From positions 1 to 10,428 of the forward strand of contig JBAZWT010000010.1 in NCBI GenBank assembly GCA_041660205.1: a stretch of DNA of 10,428 nt. Direction: 5' to 3'. The DNA is from Candidatus Babeliales bacterium (GTDB taxonomy: Bacteria > Babelota > Babeliae > Babelales > Chromulinivoraceae). Numbering within the stretch: position 1 is the stretch's first letter; every line of letters starts with the position of its first letter. This document shows, in pieces, positions 1 to 5,790 of this stretch. The notes under the pieces were generated by a model. That model was given only the letters and a program-made list of their open reading frames with translations. It was not told the origin of the DNA and did no database searches. Both the position numbers and the translations under genes were made by a program.

Positions 1-115
1 AAACTAACGTGCCTTTATGAGCACGAACTACTTTTGTAAAGTGGGTTTTAATCGCTTCAGATTCATCTTTAGTGATTTCTGGAACGGTGAGAAATAAAAT
101 CTCATATCGAAACAT
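1..115 (-). CDS. rpsF: Ribosomal protein bS6, N-terminal part (runs off the window)
   Basis: The minus strand encodes 38 residues from an ATG at 115, opening MFRYEILFLTVPEI, then TKDESEAIKTHF and a K/G-rich stretch. This fits the start of bS6, a 30S platform protein that pairs with bS18: the opening '(M)xRYEIxFxxxPxxxxxE' strand and the following helix match the family. An AGGAAG Shine-Dalgarno lies at 123-128, 7 nt before the ATG, which supports the start. The remaining two thirds of the protein lie beyond the window edge. In many bacteria rpsR and rplI follow, but that cannot be seen here. The assignment comes from recognising the N-terminus only; nothing looks broken. Confidence 0.8.
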   Translation of the reverse strand, partial: MFRYEILFLTVPEITKDESEAIKTHFTKVVRAHKGTLV

Positions 116-177
116 AAACAGACTTCCTATGTGGATTCTATGCCAGAAAACTCTGTTAAAGGCATAATAGGGTTATA

Positions 178-206
178 TAAATAAAAACATGTTTTAATCT
201 TAACAA
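178..206 (-). promoter_or_regulatory. Candidate promoter for rpsF
   Basis: On the minus strand TTGTTA (201-206) is followed after 17 nt by TATTTA (178-183). The spacer contains a perfect 12-bp palindrome, AAAACATGTTTT, at 184-195. The leader to the rpsF ATG would be about 60 nt. The region is very AT-rich, so chance matches are expected. Confidence 0.25.
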
Positions 207-247
207 AATTAGAAAAAACGTCCAGTCTAAAACAAAAACTACAATTT

Positions 248-922
248 TTATGCAAAATTTTGGATTCTTTGAACGACTCGTCCAATGATTCTAAAGTAAT
301 CTTTTCCACGAATTAAGGCTACAGGAGCGTCTTTATGATTAACTGGTGACAAAAGAATAAAATCATCAGCATAAGTCACACGCATGATAGCTTTTTTCGG
401 TGTATCGTTGCCATACTCAACAGCTCCGACGTCACCAGTTCTCATCCAAACTTCAGGAGAAATCAAGATCAAATCGTTTTTGTTAAACATAGGAGCCATA
501 CTGTTATTATCAATTGCCAATGCAAACATAGATGAATCGGTTAAATTCAGCCCTGGAACAAAAATGTCCTTAAAGCCTGTTGTAATCTGCATTAATTGAT
601 TGGTGTATGGTGACGGATTTGATGGAATATCGCCCACAACTGGCACTACGCCAAGCTTTAAGCTCACATCTGTTTTTTCTGGCAAACTAACATTGTTATC
701 AATGTTATCGGTTCTTTTGCGACGCTGCATAAAAAGATCGGTCGGAGTGATCTCAAAAGCGTTTGCTAGCTTTCTTAAGGAATCCTCGTTCCATCTTCTT
801 GTGCCATTTTTAATATGTGTCAAATAACTTTCGGACATCCCTGTTTTTTCTGCTAAAACCCTAGTGGTCCACCCTTTCTCTCTAAGTAATTCTTTAACCC
901 GAAGCTCGGTTGAAAGAGACAT
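248..922 (-). CDS. XRE-family HTH repressor with S24 (LexA/CI-like) C-terminal domain
   Basis: A 224-residue protein with two domains. Residues 5-60 form a Cro/CI-type helix-turn-helix (VLAEKTGMSESYLTHIKNG, then LRKLANAFEI and a DLF end). Residues 90-222 form an S24/signal-peptidase-like fold with the nucleophile motif NNSMAPMF (Ser141) and a downstream KK (176/177) followed by ILLSPVN, which lines up with the Lys of the Ser-Lys dyad in lambda CI and LexA. Known relatives are dimeric repressors that cleave themselves when RecA is activated. The usual Ala-Gly cleavage pair is not obvious: the expected stretch reads VVGDIPSNPSP, so self-cleavage is uncertain. The start is firm: AAGGAG at 928-933, 5 nt before ATG 922. 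It is divergent from rnhB, and short tandem repeats upstream may be its operator. No phage genes lie nearby, so it may be a domesticated regulator. Confidence 0.85.
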   Translation of the reverse strand: MSLSTELRVKELLREKGWTTRVLAEKTGMSESYLTHIKNGTRRWNEDSLRKLANAFEITPTDLFMQRRKRTDNIDNNVSLPEKTDVSLKLGVVPVVGDIPSNPSPYTNQLMQITTGFKDIFVPGLNLTDSSMFALAIDNNSMAPMFNKNDLILISPEVWMRTGDVGAVEYGNDTPKKAIMRVTYADDFILLSPVNHKDAPVALIRGKDYFRIIGRVVQRIQNFA

Positions 923-936
923 AGTAACTCCTTATT

Positions 937-964
937 TTGAACTTTAGTAGTATGGTAGTATGAT
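937..964 (+). promoter_or_regulatory. Candidate promoter for rnhB and the downstream gene
   Basis: TTGAAC (937-942) and TATGAT (959-964) are separated by 16 nt. Each matches the sigma70-type consensus at most positions. The start point would fall near 971, giving an rnhB leader of about 85 nt. The element overlaps the tandem repeats. Confidence 0.4.
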
Positions 965-971
965 TATATGG
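948..971. promoter_or_regulatory. Three tandem 8-bp repeats, candidate operator between divergent promoters
   Basis: TAGTATGG (948-955), TAGTATGA (956-963) and TTATATGG (964-971) stand head to tail and overlap the -10 hexamers proposed for both strands. This is where an autoregulating CI-like repressor would be expected to bind. The 8-bp period is shorter than one helical turn, and such repressors normally use inverted repeats, so the operator role is an inference. Confidence 0.4.
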
Positions 972-991
972 TACTTATAAGCATAGAGAAT
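963..991 (-). promoter_or_regulatory. Candidate promoter for the S24 repressor gene
   Basis: The minus strand has a perfect TATAAT at 963-968. The -35 area (985-991) is poor (TTCTCT/ATTCTC). Transcription would start near 956, inside the tandem repeats, with a leader of about 33 nt carrying the AAGGAG ribosome site. A weak -35 with a perfect -10 is plausible for a self-repressed gene. Confidence 0.4.
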
Positions 992-1056
992 ATCGAAAAA
1001 CCGCTATCTGTCAAATAGAAACCCACCCTGGAACTTTTTACACAAAGAGAAAAAAG

Positions 1057-1719
1057 ATGATCAATAAAAAGATGTATACCTTTGAACAAGAACATTGGGA
1101 CAAAGGCCTCCAGGTCTGCGGAATGGATGAAGTTGGTAGAGGGTGCCTTGCTGGACCAGTTGTAACCTGCGCAGTTATTCTCTGTGAAAACGTCTATCAT
1201 CCAAATCTCATTGATTCAAAAAAGCTATCTCCGGTAAAATTACGAGAAGTTTACAAATGGTTAATAAACCATTGCACGTACAACATTGCAGTAAGTAGCT
1301 CTCGAATTATTGACAAGCATAATATTTACCAAGCAACGGCGATGACCATGAAAAGCTCTCTTTTGCACCTTTTTGACAAAGCGCCTAAACTTCCGAGCCT
1401 TATCCTTGTTGATGCTATGCCAATTACTCTTGCGTCAACACCTTACAAAGATATAGAAATTCAATCATTTACTCAGGGTGAATCGAAATCAGCATCGATT
1501 GCAGCAGCTTCGATCATAGCAAAAGTAACTCGAGACGCTATCATCACACGCATGAATGAAACTTTCCCATCGTACGAATTATCAAGCCATAAAGGCTACG
1601 CTACCGCTAAACATCAAGCTTGTTTGCGCACGCATCAAGCGTCAATTATTCATCGACAGACTTTTTTAAAAAATTTTTTAACGGAACTACACCATGAACA
1701 ACAATCACTTTTTCTCTGA
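1057..1719 (+). CDS. rnhB: Ribonuclease HII
   Basis: A 220-residue protein of normal RNase HII length. It nicks the RNA strand of RNA-DNA hybrids and starts removal of misincorporated ribonucleotides. Visible motifs: GMDEVGRG (22-29) with catalytic Asp24 and Glu25 and the GRG ribonucleotide-sensing motif; DSKKL (53-57); VDAMP with Asp119; SIAAASIIAKVTRD (147-160); SSHKGYAT (176-183) carrying the family tyrosine. The fourth carboxylate, Asp in the usual KGDS, is Glu142 here (QGESKS), giving a D-E-D-E set like that of RNase HIII. Everything else is typical HII, so HII is preferred. ATG 1057 has only a purine-rich AAAGAGAAAAAAG upstream. The 3' end overlaps the next gene by 26 nt, implying co-transcription and probably translational coupling. 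The promoter region is shared with the divergent repressor. Confidence 0.93.
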   Translation: MINKKMYTFEQEHWDKGLQVCGMDEVGRGCLAGPVVTCAVILCENVYHPNLIDSKKLSPVKLREVYKWLINHCTYNIAVSSSRIIDKHNIYQATAMTMKSSLLHLFDKAPKLPSLILVDAMPITLASTPYKDIEIQSFTQGESKSASIAAASIIAKVTRDAIITRMNETFPSYELSSHKGYATAKHQACLRTHQASIIHRQTFLKNFLTELHHEQQSLFL

Positions 1720-2287
1720 GATCATTGAAGGCAATTTATCAGAGTGGACCGGCCAATGCTGGAAATGGGACATCATGCCCACTTTTGGTTCGCTTGTGAT
1801 CACTTCGCATGGTCCGCTTCAAATTTTTGGTATAGTCAACTCCATTAAAACTGGATCAATGGATCCCATTCGGTTCCCAACTCCTTACCAAAAAACAGAA
1901 GAAGAACTACTCCTGCAGCAACCACAAATCTTTGAATTTTTACAAACCACCTTTACGTGCATCACCATAGGTTACGGCGAAAATGGTAAAATTTTTTATC
2001 ATCTCCCCGGCAAACCTCCAAAGATTCATGCTTTTATCGGCAACGCTAGTCCTGAGCAGTGCCAACATTTTTTTGCGAGTGAACAATTTTTACACCTTTT
2101 ATTTAATCTTCAGCTGGCAAACATTGACGAGCTCCTTTTAGCGCTTCTTAAAAATCTTCACGAAAAAAAAGCGCTCAACAAAACTAATTTTCATAGTTTT
2201 ATTGAGACGTTTTCTATGCTGTGTAAAAATGATTATCAAAAATTAAAGATATTTCTCCAGCGATCAAATCATTTATTTATAGAGTAG
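1694..2287 (+). CDS. HAS-barrel-like domain protein of unknown function
   Basis: A 197-residue protein. The first 115 residues resemble the HAS-barrel domain that caps HerA-type and F1-type ATPases: a beta-rich start (FGSLVITS...LQIFGIVNSI), then TGSMDPIRFPTPYQKTEEE, LLQQPQIFEFLQTTF, an ITIGYGENGKI strand and LPGKPPKIHAF (104-114). I recall similar stand-alone proteins in cyanobacteria and other bacteria, whose role is unclear. Residues 118-197 are alpha-helical and Leu/Lys-rich, and I do not recognise them. No Walker motif is present, so this is not the ATPase itself. ATG 1694 lies inside rnhB (26-nt overlap), with only a weak GGAA at 1683-1686, so translation is likely coupled to rnhB. It ends just before a repeat cluster. 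The domain call is from pattern memory and is tentative. Confidence 0.6.
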   Translation: MNNNHFFSEIIEGNLSEWTGQCWKWDIMPTFGSLVITSHGPLQIFGIVNSIKTGSMDPIRFPTPYQKTEEELLLQQPQIFEFLQTTFTCITIGYGENGKIFYHLPGKPPKIHAFIGNASPEQCQHFFASEQFLHLLFNLQLANIDELLLALLKNLHEKKALNKTNFHSFIETFSMLCKNDYQKLKIFLQRSNHLFIE

Positions 2288-2293
2288 CCACCA

Positions 2294-2341
2294 GTCGTTC
2301 GTCCCGAGTGAAATTGCAAAGCAATTTTGTATCGAGGGATA
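2294..2341 (-). repeat. Palindromic element B, reverse copy (left arm of inverted pair)
   Basis: Read 3' to 5' this is TATCCCTCGATACA, an inner hairpin AAATTGC-ttt-GCAATTT (2311-2327), then CACTCGGGACGAACGAC. Both outer segments are perfectly complementary to the copy at 2435-2481 (14/14 and 17/17 bases), while the inner hairpins are unrelated in sequence. The head-to-head arrangement would let the pair fold into one long interrupted stem. Confidence 0.9.
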
Positions 2342-2362
2342 ATTATTCTTTACCCTTCAATA

Positions 2363-2394
2363 CCCAGGCTTCGCGTAAGGCTACGCAGGGCAGG
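2363..2394. repeat. GC-rich palindromic fragment in the loop of the B pair
   Basis: Contains the hairpin GCGTA-aggc-TACGC (2373-2386) with outer ACC/GGT. It is GC-richer than the surroundings and resembles the style of the other palindromes, but I see no second copy in this window. Confidence 0.4.
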
Positions 2395-2434
2395 TTATTT
2401 TTTTCGAAAAACACCATGTCCGCCGAAGTTCCAA

Positions 2435-2483
2435 TATCCCTCGATACATTCTGCTAAAGCAGAACACTCGGGACGAACGACGG
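2435..2483 (+). repeat. Palindromic element B, forward copy (right arm of inverted pair)
   Basis: TATCCCTCGATACA (2435-2448), inner hairpin TTCTGC-taaa-GCAGAA (2449-2464), then CACTCGGGACGAACGACGG. This is the clearest reference copy of B. It is followed by a D element, and the same B-then-D order recurs at the right edge of the window. Confidence 0.9.
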
Positions 2484-2492
2484 GTAGGTGAC

Positions 2493-2525
2493 AATATACG
2501 TAGGCTGGATCAGGGCGAACGACGG
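2493..2525 (+). repeat. Element D, copy 1
   Basis: Reads AATATACGTAGGCTGGATC followed by AGGGCGAACGACGG. Related copies lie at 7443-7478 (reverse) and 10399-10419. Its right end resembles the right end of B (GGGACGAACGACGG), suggesting a shared terminus. Confidence 0.7.
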
Positions 2526-2550
2526 GGAAATAATTTACAGCTCGATGTTT

Positions 2551-3222
2551 TCAGTGTGTTTTTTGCTCTTGGCATTTATGCAACCAAGTCAAAGTCGTAC
2601 CCACGGTAAAACCGCCAACGCTTACACCTTTCCAAAACTGTTTCTTTCCAGCTTCTGCCATAACGTGCTCGGGAACGCCACTGTGATAATTGTTGGTAAT
2701 TTTTGGAAAGAAACCAGACGTTGACTGACTGAGTGTTTTAGCATCAATTTTTACAAAATGATTAACACTTGGGCCAACGTTTGGACTGTTTTGATCCACG
2801 TGCGGCTGCTCGCAGGAGGTCCATTTAACTTGAGTATGCTCCGTTGTAGATGTTTCAACTGAGCTAGTTAAGGGATTTTTAGGTTGTATATTTTTTGCTC
2901 GAGCCAGAAAAGCTACAAGGCTAGAACTCATGGCTACGTGACTTTTGAGCGCTATGCCTTTTAAAGCATTGCCTAAGGATATAAAGCCGCTGCGCACATC
3001 AGACTGAATAGTTGAATCTCCAACGGAAGGATTTTCAATTTTTACGTTTGGCGCTCTACTTAAAAAAACTTTTTTACATTTTGAAAAAATGAGCTTTGCG
3101 ATCCATTGGCCGGTAGGCGTTTTAACTGCCATGCCAACTAAAAAAGCTGCTGGCAATTCCCAAAGAGCTTGTCCCTGTGATGCAGATAATAAAATGACTA
3201 AAAACAAAGATTTTTTATTCAT
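2551..3222 (-). CDS. Exported protein of unknown function
   Basis: A 223-residue protein of no family I recognise. It opens with a type I signal peptide, MNKKSLFLVILLSASQGQA, with probable cleavage after Ala19. A hydrophobic stretch follows (about 21-46, including LPAAFLVGMAV), then a Ser/Thr/Asn-rich middle of low complexity and a short hydrophobic segment near the C-terminus (about 196-211). It is probably periplasmic or membrane-associated. ATG 3222 is chosen because AGGGG sits 7 nt upstream; a longer frame would need a TTG at 3240 with no ribosome site. It is convergent with the rnhB operon across a repeat cluster and divergent from ftsY. The exported protein at 5791-6294 has a similar design (signal peptide, Trp, hydrophobic stretch with a Thr-Pro pair), but I cannot show homology. 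Confidence 0.7.
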   Translation of the reverse strand: MNKKSLFLVILLSASQGQALWELPAAFLVGMAVKTPTGQWIAKLIFSKCKKVFLSRAPNVKIENPSVGDSTIQSDVRSGFISLGNALKGIALKSHVAMSSSLVAFLARAKNIQPKNPLTSSVETSTTEHTQVKWTSCEQPHVDQNSPNVGPSVNHFVKIDAKTLSQSTSGFFPKITNNYHSGVPEHVMAEAGKKQFWKGVSVGGFTVGTTLTWLHKCQEQKTH

Positions 3223-3250
3223 AGATTTACCCCTATTCAATCTAAAACAT

Positions 3251-3279
3251 ATAATCTCTTACCACGATAACTATATCAA
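3251..3279 (-). promoter_or_regulatory. Candidate promoter for the exported protein gene at 2551-3222
   Basis: TTGATA (3274-3279) and GATTAT (3251-3256) on the minus strand are 17 nt apart, about 30 nt before the ATG. The -10 matches four of six consensus bases. Confidence 0.35.
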
Positions 3280-3324
3280 GAAAAACTAAAAATGTTTACA
3301 GCAAAGGATATTTAAAGCCGGTTT

Positions 3325-3353
3325 TTGCCAATCTTACAAATATATGGAATACT
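3325..3353 (+). promoter_or_regulatory. Candidate promoter for the ftsY operon
   Basis: TTGCCA (3325-3330) and AATACT (3348-3353) are 17 nt apart, each close to the sigma70-type consensus. The start point would be near 3360, giving a leader of about 40 nt. Confidence 0.35.
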
Positions 3354-3400
3354 AAAATACGTAAAACAAGAACCAATCATAACTACCCAAGGTTGATCCC

Positions 3401-4318
3401 ATGTTTCAATTTATTAAAGAAAAACTCAAAAAGATTTACTCTGGAATTACCACACAGCTACAATCAATCTTTGAAAAAAAATCAATTGACCAGGCAACCA
3501 TCGATCAAATTCAAGAACTTTTAATAAAAGCTGATACCGGCACAACTCCGACAAAAAAAATTATTGCCCATCTACAAAGTGCTTATGAAGCTGGCAGCCT
3601 TCAAGAAGGCAGCGATATTAAAAAAATATTACACCAAGAGTTGGCACATTTACTTGCCCAAAATAAACCATGTCCATCTGCTACCATTTTTCTTTTAGTC
3701 GGCATTAATGGCAGTGGAAAAACAACGTTTGCTGGAAAATTAGCTCACTTCCTTGTCCAACAAAAAAAATCATGCTTGATTGCAGCAGCCGATACATTTC
3801 GTGCAGCAGCTCCCGAGCAGCTTACTGTTTGGGCACAAAAAGCAGGCGCTAGCCTGGTCATAGGCAAACCAAATCAAGATCCAGCATCCGTCACATTTGA
3901 TGCTTGCGAGCAGTTCAAAAATCAAAACTTTGACACATTAATTATCGATACTGCTGGTCGCCTTCAAACCAAAGAAAGTTTAATGAAGGAACTTGAAAAA
4001 ATAAAAAGAATTATTACAAAGCAATTGCCAAACCACATCGTATGCACACTGCTGACCGTTGACGCAATGCTCGGCCAAAATTCATTCCATCAAGCACAAA
4101 TTTTTCATCAATCCACTGCACTAGATGGTATTGTTTTAACGAAGATTGATGGAAGCGCTAAGGGCGGAATAGTATTTTCAATTGTACAAGAGCTTGCAAT
4201 CCCGATTGCTTATCTTTCTTGGGGTGAGCACATTGACGACATGACTCCGTTTGATCCTGAACTCTATATTCAAAATTTGCTTGGTGAAATTAAGTTTCAA
4301 TCAAACAAGCATCAATAA
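3401..4318 (+). CDS. ftsY: Signal recognition particle receptor FtsY
   Basis: A 305-residue SRP-family GTPase that docks ribosome-nascent chain-SRP complexes at the inner membrane. Residues 1-85 form the helical N domain. The G domain shows GINGSGKTT (101-109, P-loop), DTFRAAAPEQL (131-141, insertion-box region), DTAGRLQT (183-190), TKIDGSAKGG (247-256) and the closing GEHIDDMTPFDPELY. The acidic A domain found in E. coli FtsY is absent; this NG-only form with a basic N-terminal helix (MFQFIKEKLKKIY) is common and probably binds lipid directly. ATG 3401 has AAGG at 3389-3392. The next gene starts 14 nt after the stop and prmC follows that, so the three probably share a transcript. FtsY is preferred to Ffh because the methionine-rich M domain is missing. 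Confidence 0.95.
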   Translation: MFQFIKEKLKKIYSGITTQLQSIFEKKSIDQATIDQIQELLIKADTGTTPTKKIIAHLQSAYEAGSLQEGSDIKKILHQELAHLLAQNKPCPSATIFLLVGINGSGKTTFAGKLAHFLVQQKKSCLIAAADTFRAAAPEQLTVWAQKAGASLVIGKPNQDPASVTFDACEQFKNQNFDTLIIDTAGRLQTKESLMKELEKIKRIITKQLPNHIVCTLLTVDAMLGQNSFHQAQIFHQSTALDGIVLTKIDGSAKGGIVFSIVQELAIPIAYLSWGEHIDDMTPFDPELYIQNLLGEIKFQSNKHQ

Positions 4319-4332
4319 GAAAGAAAATTATT

Positions 4333-4737
4333 TTGAAAATTTACGTAAAAAACTATTTTTTATTACTTGGTTTAAGCATTTCTACGGCTTGTTTTTCATC
4401 TTTACCTGGTACTGTAGTAACTCAAACGTCAGACGGCAATGTTATACCGTATGCCATTCAAATACGGTTAGTAGATGGGACATTGTTTCATGTTGTAACA
4501 AATCAAACACCAACAGCCACTAGTCTTACAGAAACCATCAATGAAATAAATCTCGGGCAAGAAGTGGAAGGCGGCAATCCTTTAAGTAATGCTCAAAATT
4601 CTTTCGAAAGTTATCAAGACAGACACCATTTGCCATCACAAGAAAATTCCGACAAAGACGATAATTGTTGTTGTTTTTGTGATTGTCTCAGCCAGTGTTT
4701 ATATTGGGTGGCTCACGAAAACTATTGTTGCTCATGA
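4333..4737 (+). CDS. Small Cys-rich exported protein of unknown function
   Basis: A 134-residue protein from a TTG start. The N-terminus (KIYVKNYFLLLGLSISTACFSS) is a signal sequence. Cys20 might be a lipid-attachment site, but STAC lacks the usual Leu/Val/Ile at -3, so type I cleavage is equally possible. The middle is Thr/Asn-rich and polar. The last 23 residues contain eight cysteines (112, 113, 114, 116, 118, 122, 132, 133), suggesting disulfides or metal binding. The gene begins 14 nt after ftsY; no ATG fits, and the upstream purines (AAGAAAG) are a weak ribosome site. Its TGA overlaps the prmC ATG as ATGA, indicating translational coupling. I do not recognise the family; the tight packing and signal sequence argue for a real gene. 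Confidence 0.6.
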   Translation: MKIYVKNYFLLLGLSISTACFSSLPGTVVTQTSDGNVIPYAIQIRLVDGTLFHVVTNQTPTATSLTETINEINLGQEVEGGNPLSNAQNSFESYQDRHHLPSQENSDKDDNCCCFCDCLSQCLYWVAHENYCCS

Positions 4738-5624
4738 CAGCTATCATCAAAGAAATTATTTCTAAAACGAATCTTTCCAGTCAAGAAGCTTGGTGGCTGC
4801 TTGAGCATGTCACGGGTAAAAGAAAAGAAGTTTTAATGCTGGATCCCCGGATCAAGTCCGAGGACGACGAGCGAACGCTCTTGCTTTCAAATCTTTTAAC
4901 ACCTCAAGAGCAAACCACCATGCAGCAGTGCATCGTAAAACTAACTGTTGAGCATATGCCTCTTGCATACCTGCTTGGGTTTGTGCCTTTTTTAGATTTG
5001 ACTATCGATGTTCAAACACCAATCTTAATTCCACGAACAGAGACCGAAGAGTGGGTGCATAATTTAATTCAAACACTCAAACCCTACGAAAAAGAAATAA
5101 AAAATATTTTGGATATTGGAACCGGATCTGGTTGCATCGCACTTGCTCTTGCTCGTCATTTTCCGCAAGCTCATGTAACGGCACTTGATATCAACCCAGA
5201 TGCTTTACAGCTTGCACGTAGCAATGCAGAGAAAAACAATATTTCCAACATTACCTTTGTACTGTCTGACCTATTTTCAGCACTGCCTGATCAAAGTCGT
5301 TTTGATTTAATTGTTTCAAATCCTCCCTACATCAATCCAGAGATGTCTAAAACATTATCACTTCAAGTGCAAAACTGGGAAGATCCTCGAGCACTCTTTG
5401 CTCCAAATCAAGGCCTTGCAATCATTGAAAAAATAGTACAAAATTCAGCCTTGTTTCTAAGGCCATCAACGTCACTACCTTGCCAGCTTGTAATCGAAAT
5501 TGATCAATATCACAAAGACAGCGCACATGCACTCGCAGAGTCTGCGGGTTGGGATGCAACAAGCCATAAAGATTCTTTTGACAACTGGCGAACTATCTGG
5601 TGTAAAAAAGACGCGCAAGCCTGA
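4734..5624 (+). CDS. prmC: Peptide chain release factor N5-glutamine methyltransferase
   Basis: A 296-residue SAM-dependent methyltransferase that modifies the GGQ glutamine of release factors RF1 and RF2. Domains: a helical N-terminal substrate domain (to about 95), IPRTETEEW (99-107), motif I DIGTGSGCIALALA (127-140), acidic D152 after motif I, SDLFSAL (178-184) and catalytic SNPPYI (195-200). I chose ATG 4734, which overlaps the upstream TGA as ATGA and gives the usual N-terminus; a longer frame from 4683 would run inside the Cys-rich gene. Oddity: residues 36-46 (LDPRIKSEDDE) come from a 33-bp palindromic element inserted between VLM and the conserved LTPQEQ segment. The E. coli protein has no counterpart there. 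Frame is kept, and all catalytic motifs are intact, so the enzyme is probably active. Confidence 0.93.
   Translation: MTAIIKEIISKTNLSSQEAWWLLEHVTGKRKEVLMLDPRIKSEDDERTLLLSNLLTPQEQTTMQQCIVKLTVEHMPLAYLLGFVPFLDLTIDVQTPILIPRTETEEWVHNLIQTLKPYEKEIKNILDIGTGSGCIALALARHFPQAHVTALDINPDALQLARSNAEKNNISNITFVLSDLFSALPDQSRFDLIVSNPPYINPEMSKTLSLQVQNWEDPRALFAPNQGLAIIEKIVQNSALFLRPSTSLPCQLVIEIDQYHKDSAHALAESAGWDATSHKDSFDNWRTIWCKKDAQA
4839..4871 (+). repeat. Palindromic element C inserted in frame in prmC
   Basis: 33 bp reading CTGGATCCCCGGATCAAG then TCCGAGGACGACGAG. TCCCCGGA pairs with TCCGAGGA (one mismatch) around a TCAAG loop. It encodes LDPRIKSEDDE. From memory, near-identical palindromes encoding LDPRxKxEDD are scattered in alphaproteobacterial genomes. 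Reduced copies occur in mutL (8574-8598) and perhaps near 10283. Confidence 0.8.
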
Positions 5625-5632
5625 CAGTTTAC

Positions 5633-5658
5633 CCGCCAAAGCCAAAGGCGACGGCTGG
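5633..5658 (+). repeat. Palindromic element A, first copy after prmC
   Basis: Core GCC-aaa-GCC-aaa-GGC-gac-GGC: two 3-bp GC stems separated by an internal loop and closed by AAA. It starts 9 bp after the prmC stop, with a second copy 46 bp further on. Confidence 0.8.
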
Positions 5659-5678
5659 GAAGTTGAAAACGACAGTGT

Positions 5679-5704
5679 CCGCCATAGCCAAAGGCGACGG
5701 CTGG
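5679..5704 (+). repeat. Palindromic element A, second copy after prmC
   Basis: Core GCC-ata-GCC-aaa-GGC-gac-GGC, preceded by GTGTC as in the other full copies. Direct orientation relative to 5633-5658; the two differ at one core position. Together they form stacked hairpins between prmC and the minus-strand terminator. Confidence 0.85.
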
Positions 5705-5713
5705 AAGACAGGT

Positions 5714-5751
5714 AAAAAAATGGTGCCCTAAGAAATTAATCTAGGGCACCA
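5714..5751 (-). terminator. Rho-independent terminator for the exported protein/transporter operon
   Basis: TGGTGCCCTA (5721-5730) pairs perfectly with TAGGGCACCA (5742-5751) around an 11-nt loop. Read on the minus strand, the stem is followed by a run of seven T (5714-5720), the classic layout, about 40 nt after the stop at 5791. On the plus strand the stem is followed only by AT-mixed sequence, so it may act weakly for the ftsY-prmC operon too. Confidence 0.85.
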
Positions 5752-5790
5752 ATATAATTTTAAGTTAAGAATTTATACTTTATAAAATCG

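Larger units (their letters stand above)
2288..2550. other. Gene-free interval between convergent genes, filled with palindromic repeats
   Basis: The interval separates the ends of two convergent genes and is almost wholly made of repeat material: B reverse (2294-2341), a GC-rich hairpin (2363-2394), B forward (2435-2483) and D (2493-2525). No standard hairpin-plus-T-tract terminator was found. The long inverted pair may itself limit read-through in both directions. Confidence 0.7.

Noticed and set aside
136..165. Hairpin in the rpsF leader as an S6/S18 autoregulatory site
   Set aside because: A short CAGA/TCTG stem is present, but the conserved loop sequence of the known motif is not visible.
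248..922. Prophage, suggested by the CI-like repressor
   Set aside because: Neighbours are rpsF, rnhB and ftsY, with no integrase, cro partner or structural genes.
2288..2550. Insertion sequence or transposon relic
   Set aside because: No transposase frame is present; the palindromes are short and lack the gene content of an IS. A non-autonomous element mobilised from elsewhere remains possible.
2488..2724. 78-residue plus-strand open frame
   Set aside because: It starts in repeat D and runs antisense to the exported protein gene, which has a better start and a signal peptide.
4390..4392. Lipoprotein attachment cysteine (Cys20) of the Cys-rich protein
   Set aside because: The preceding STA lacks the Leu/Val/Ile expected at -3, so it is not called as a lipobox.
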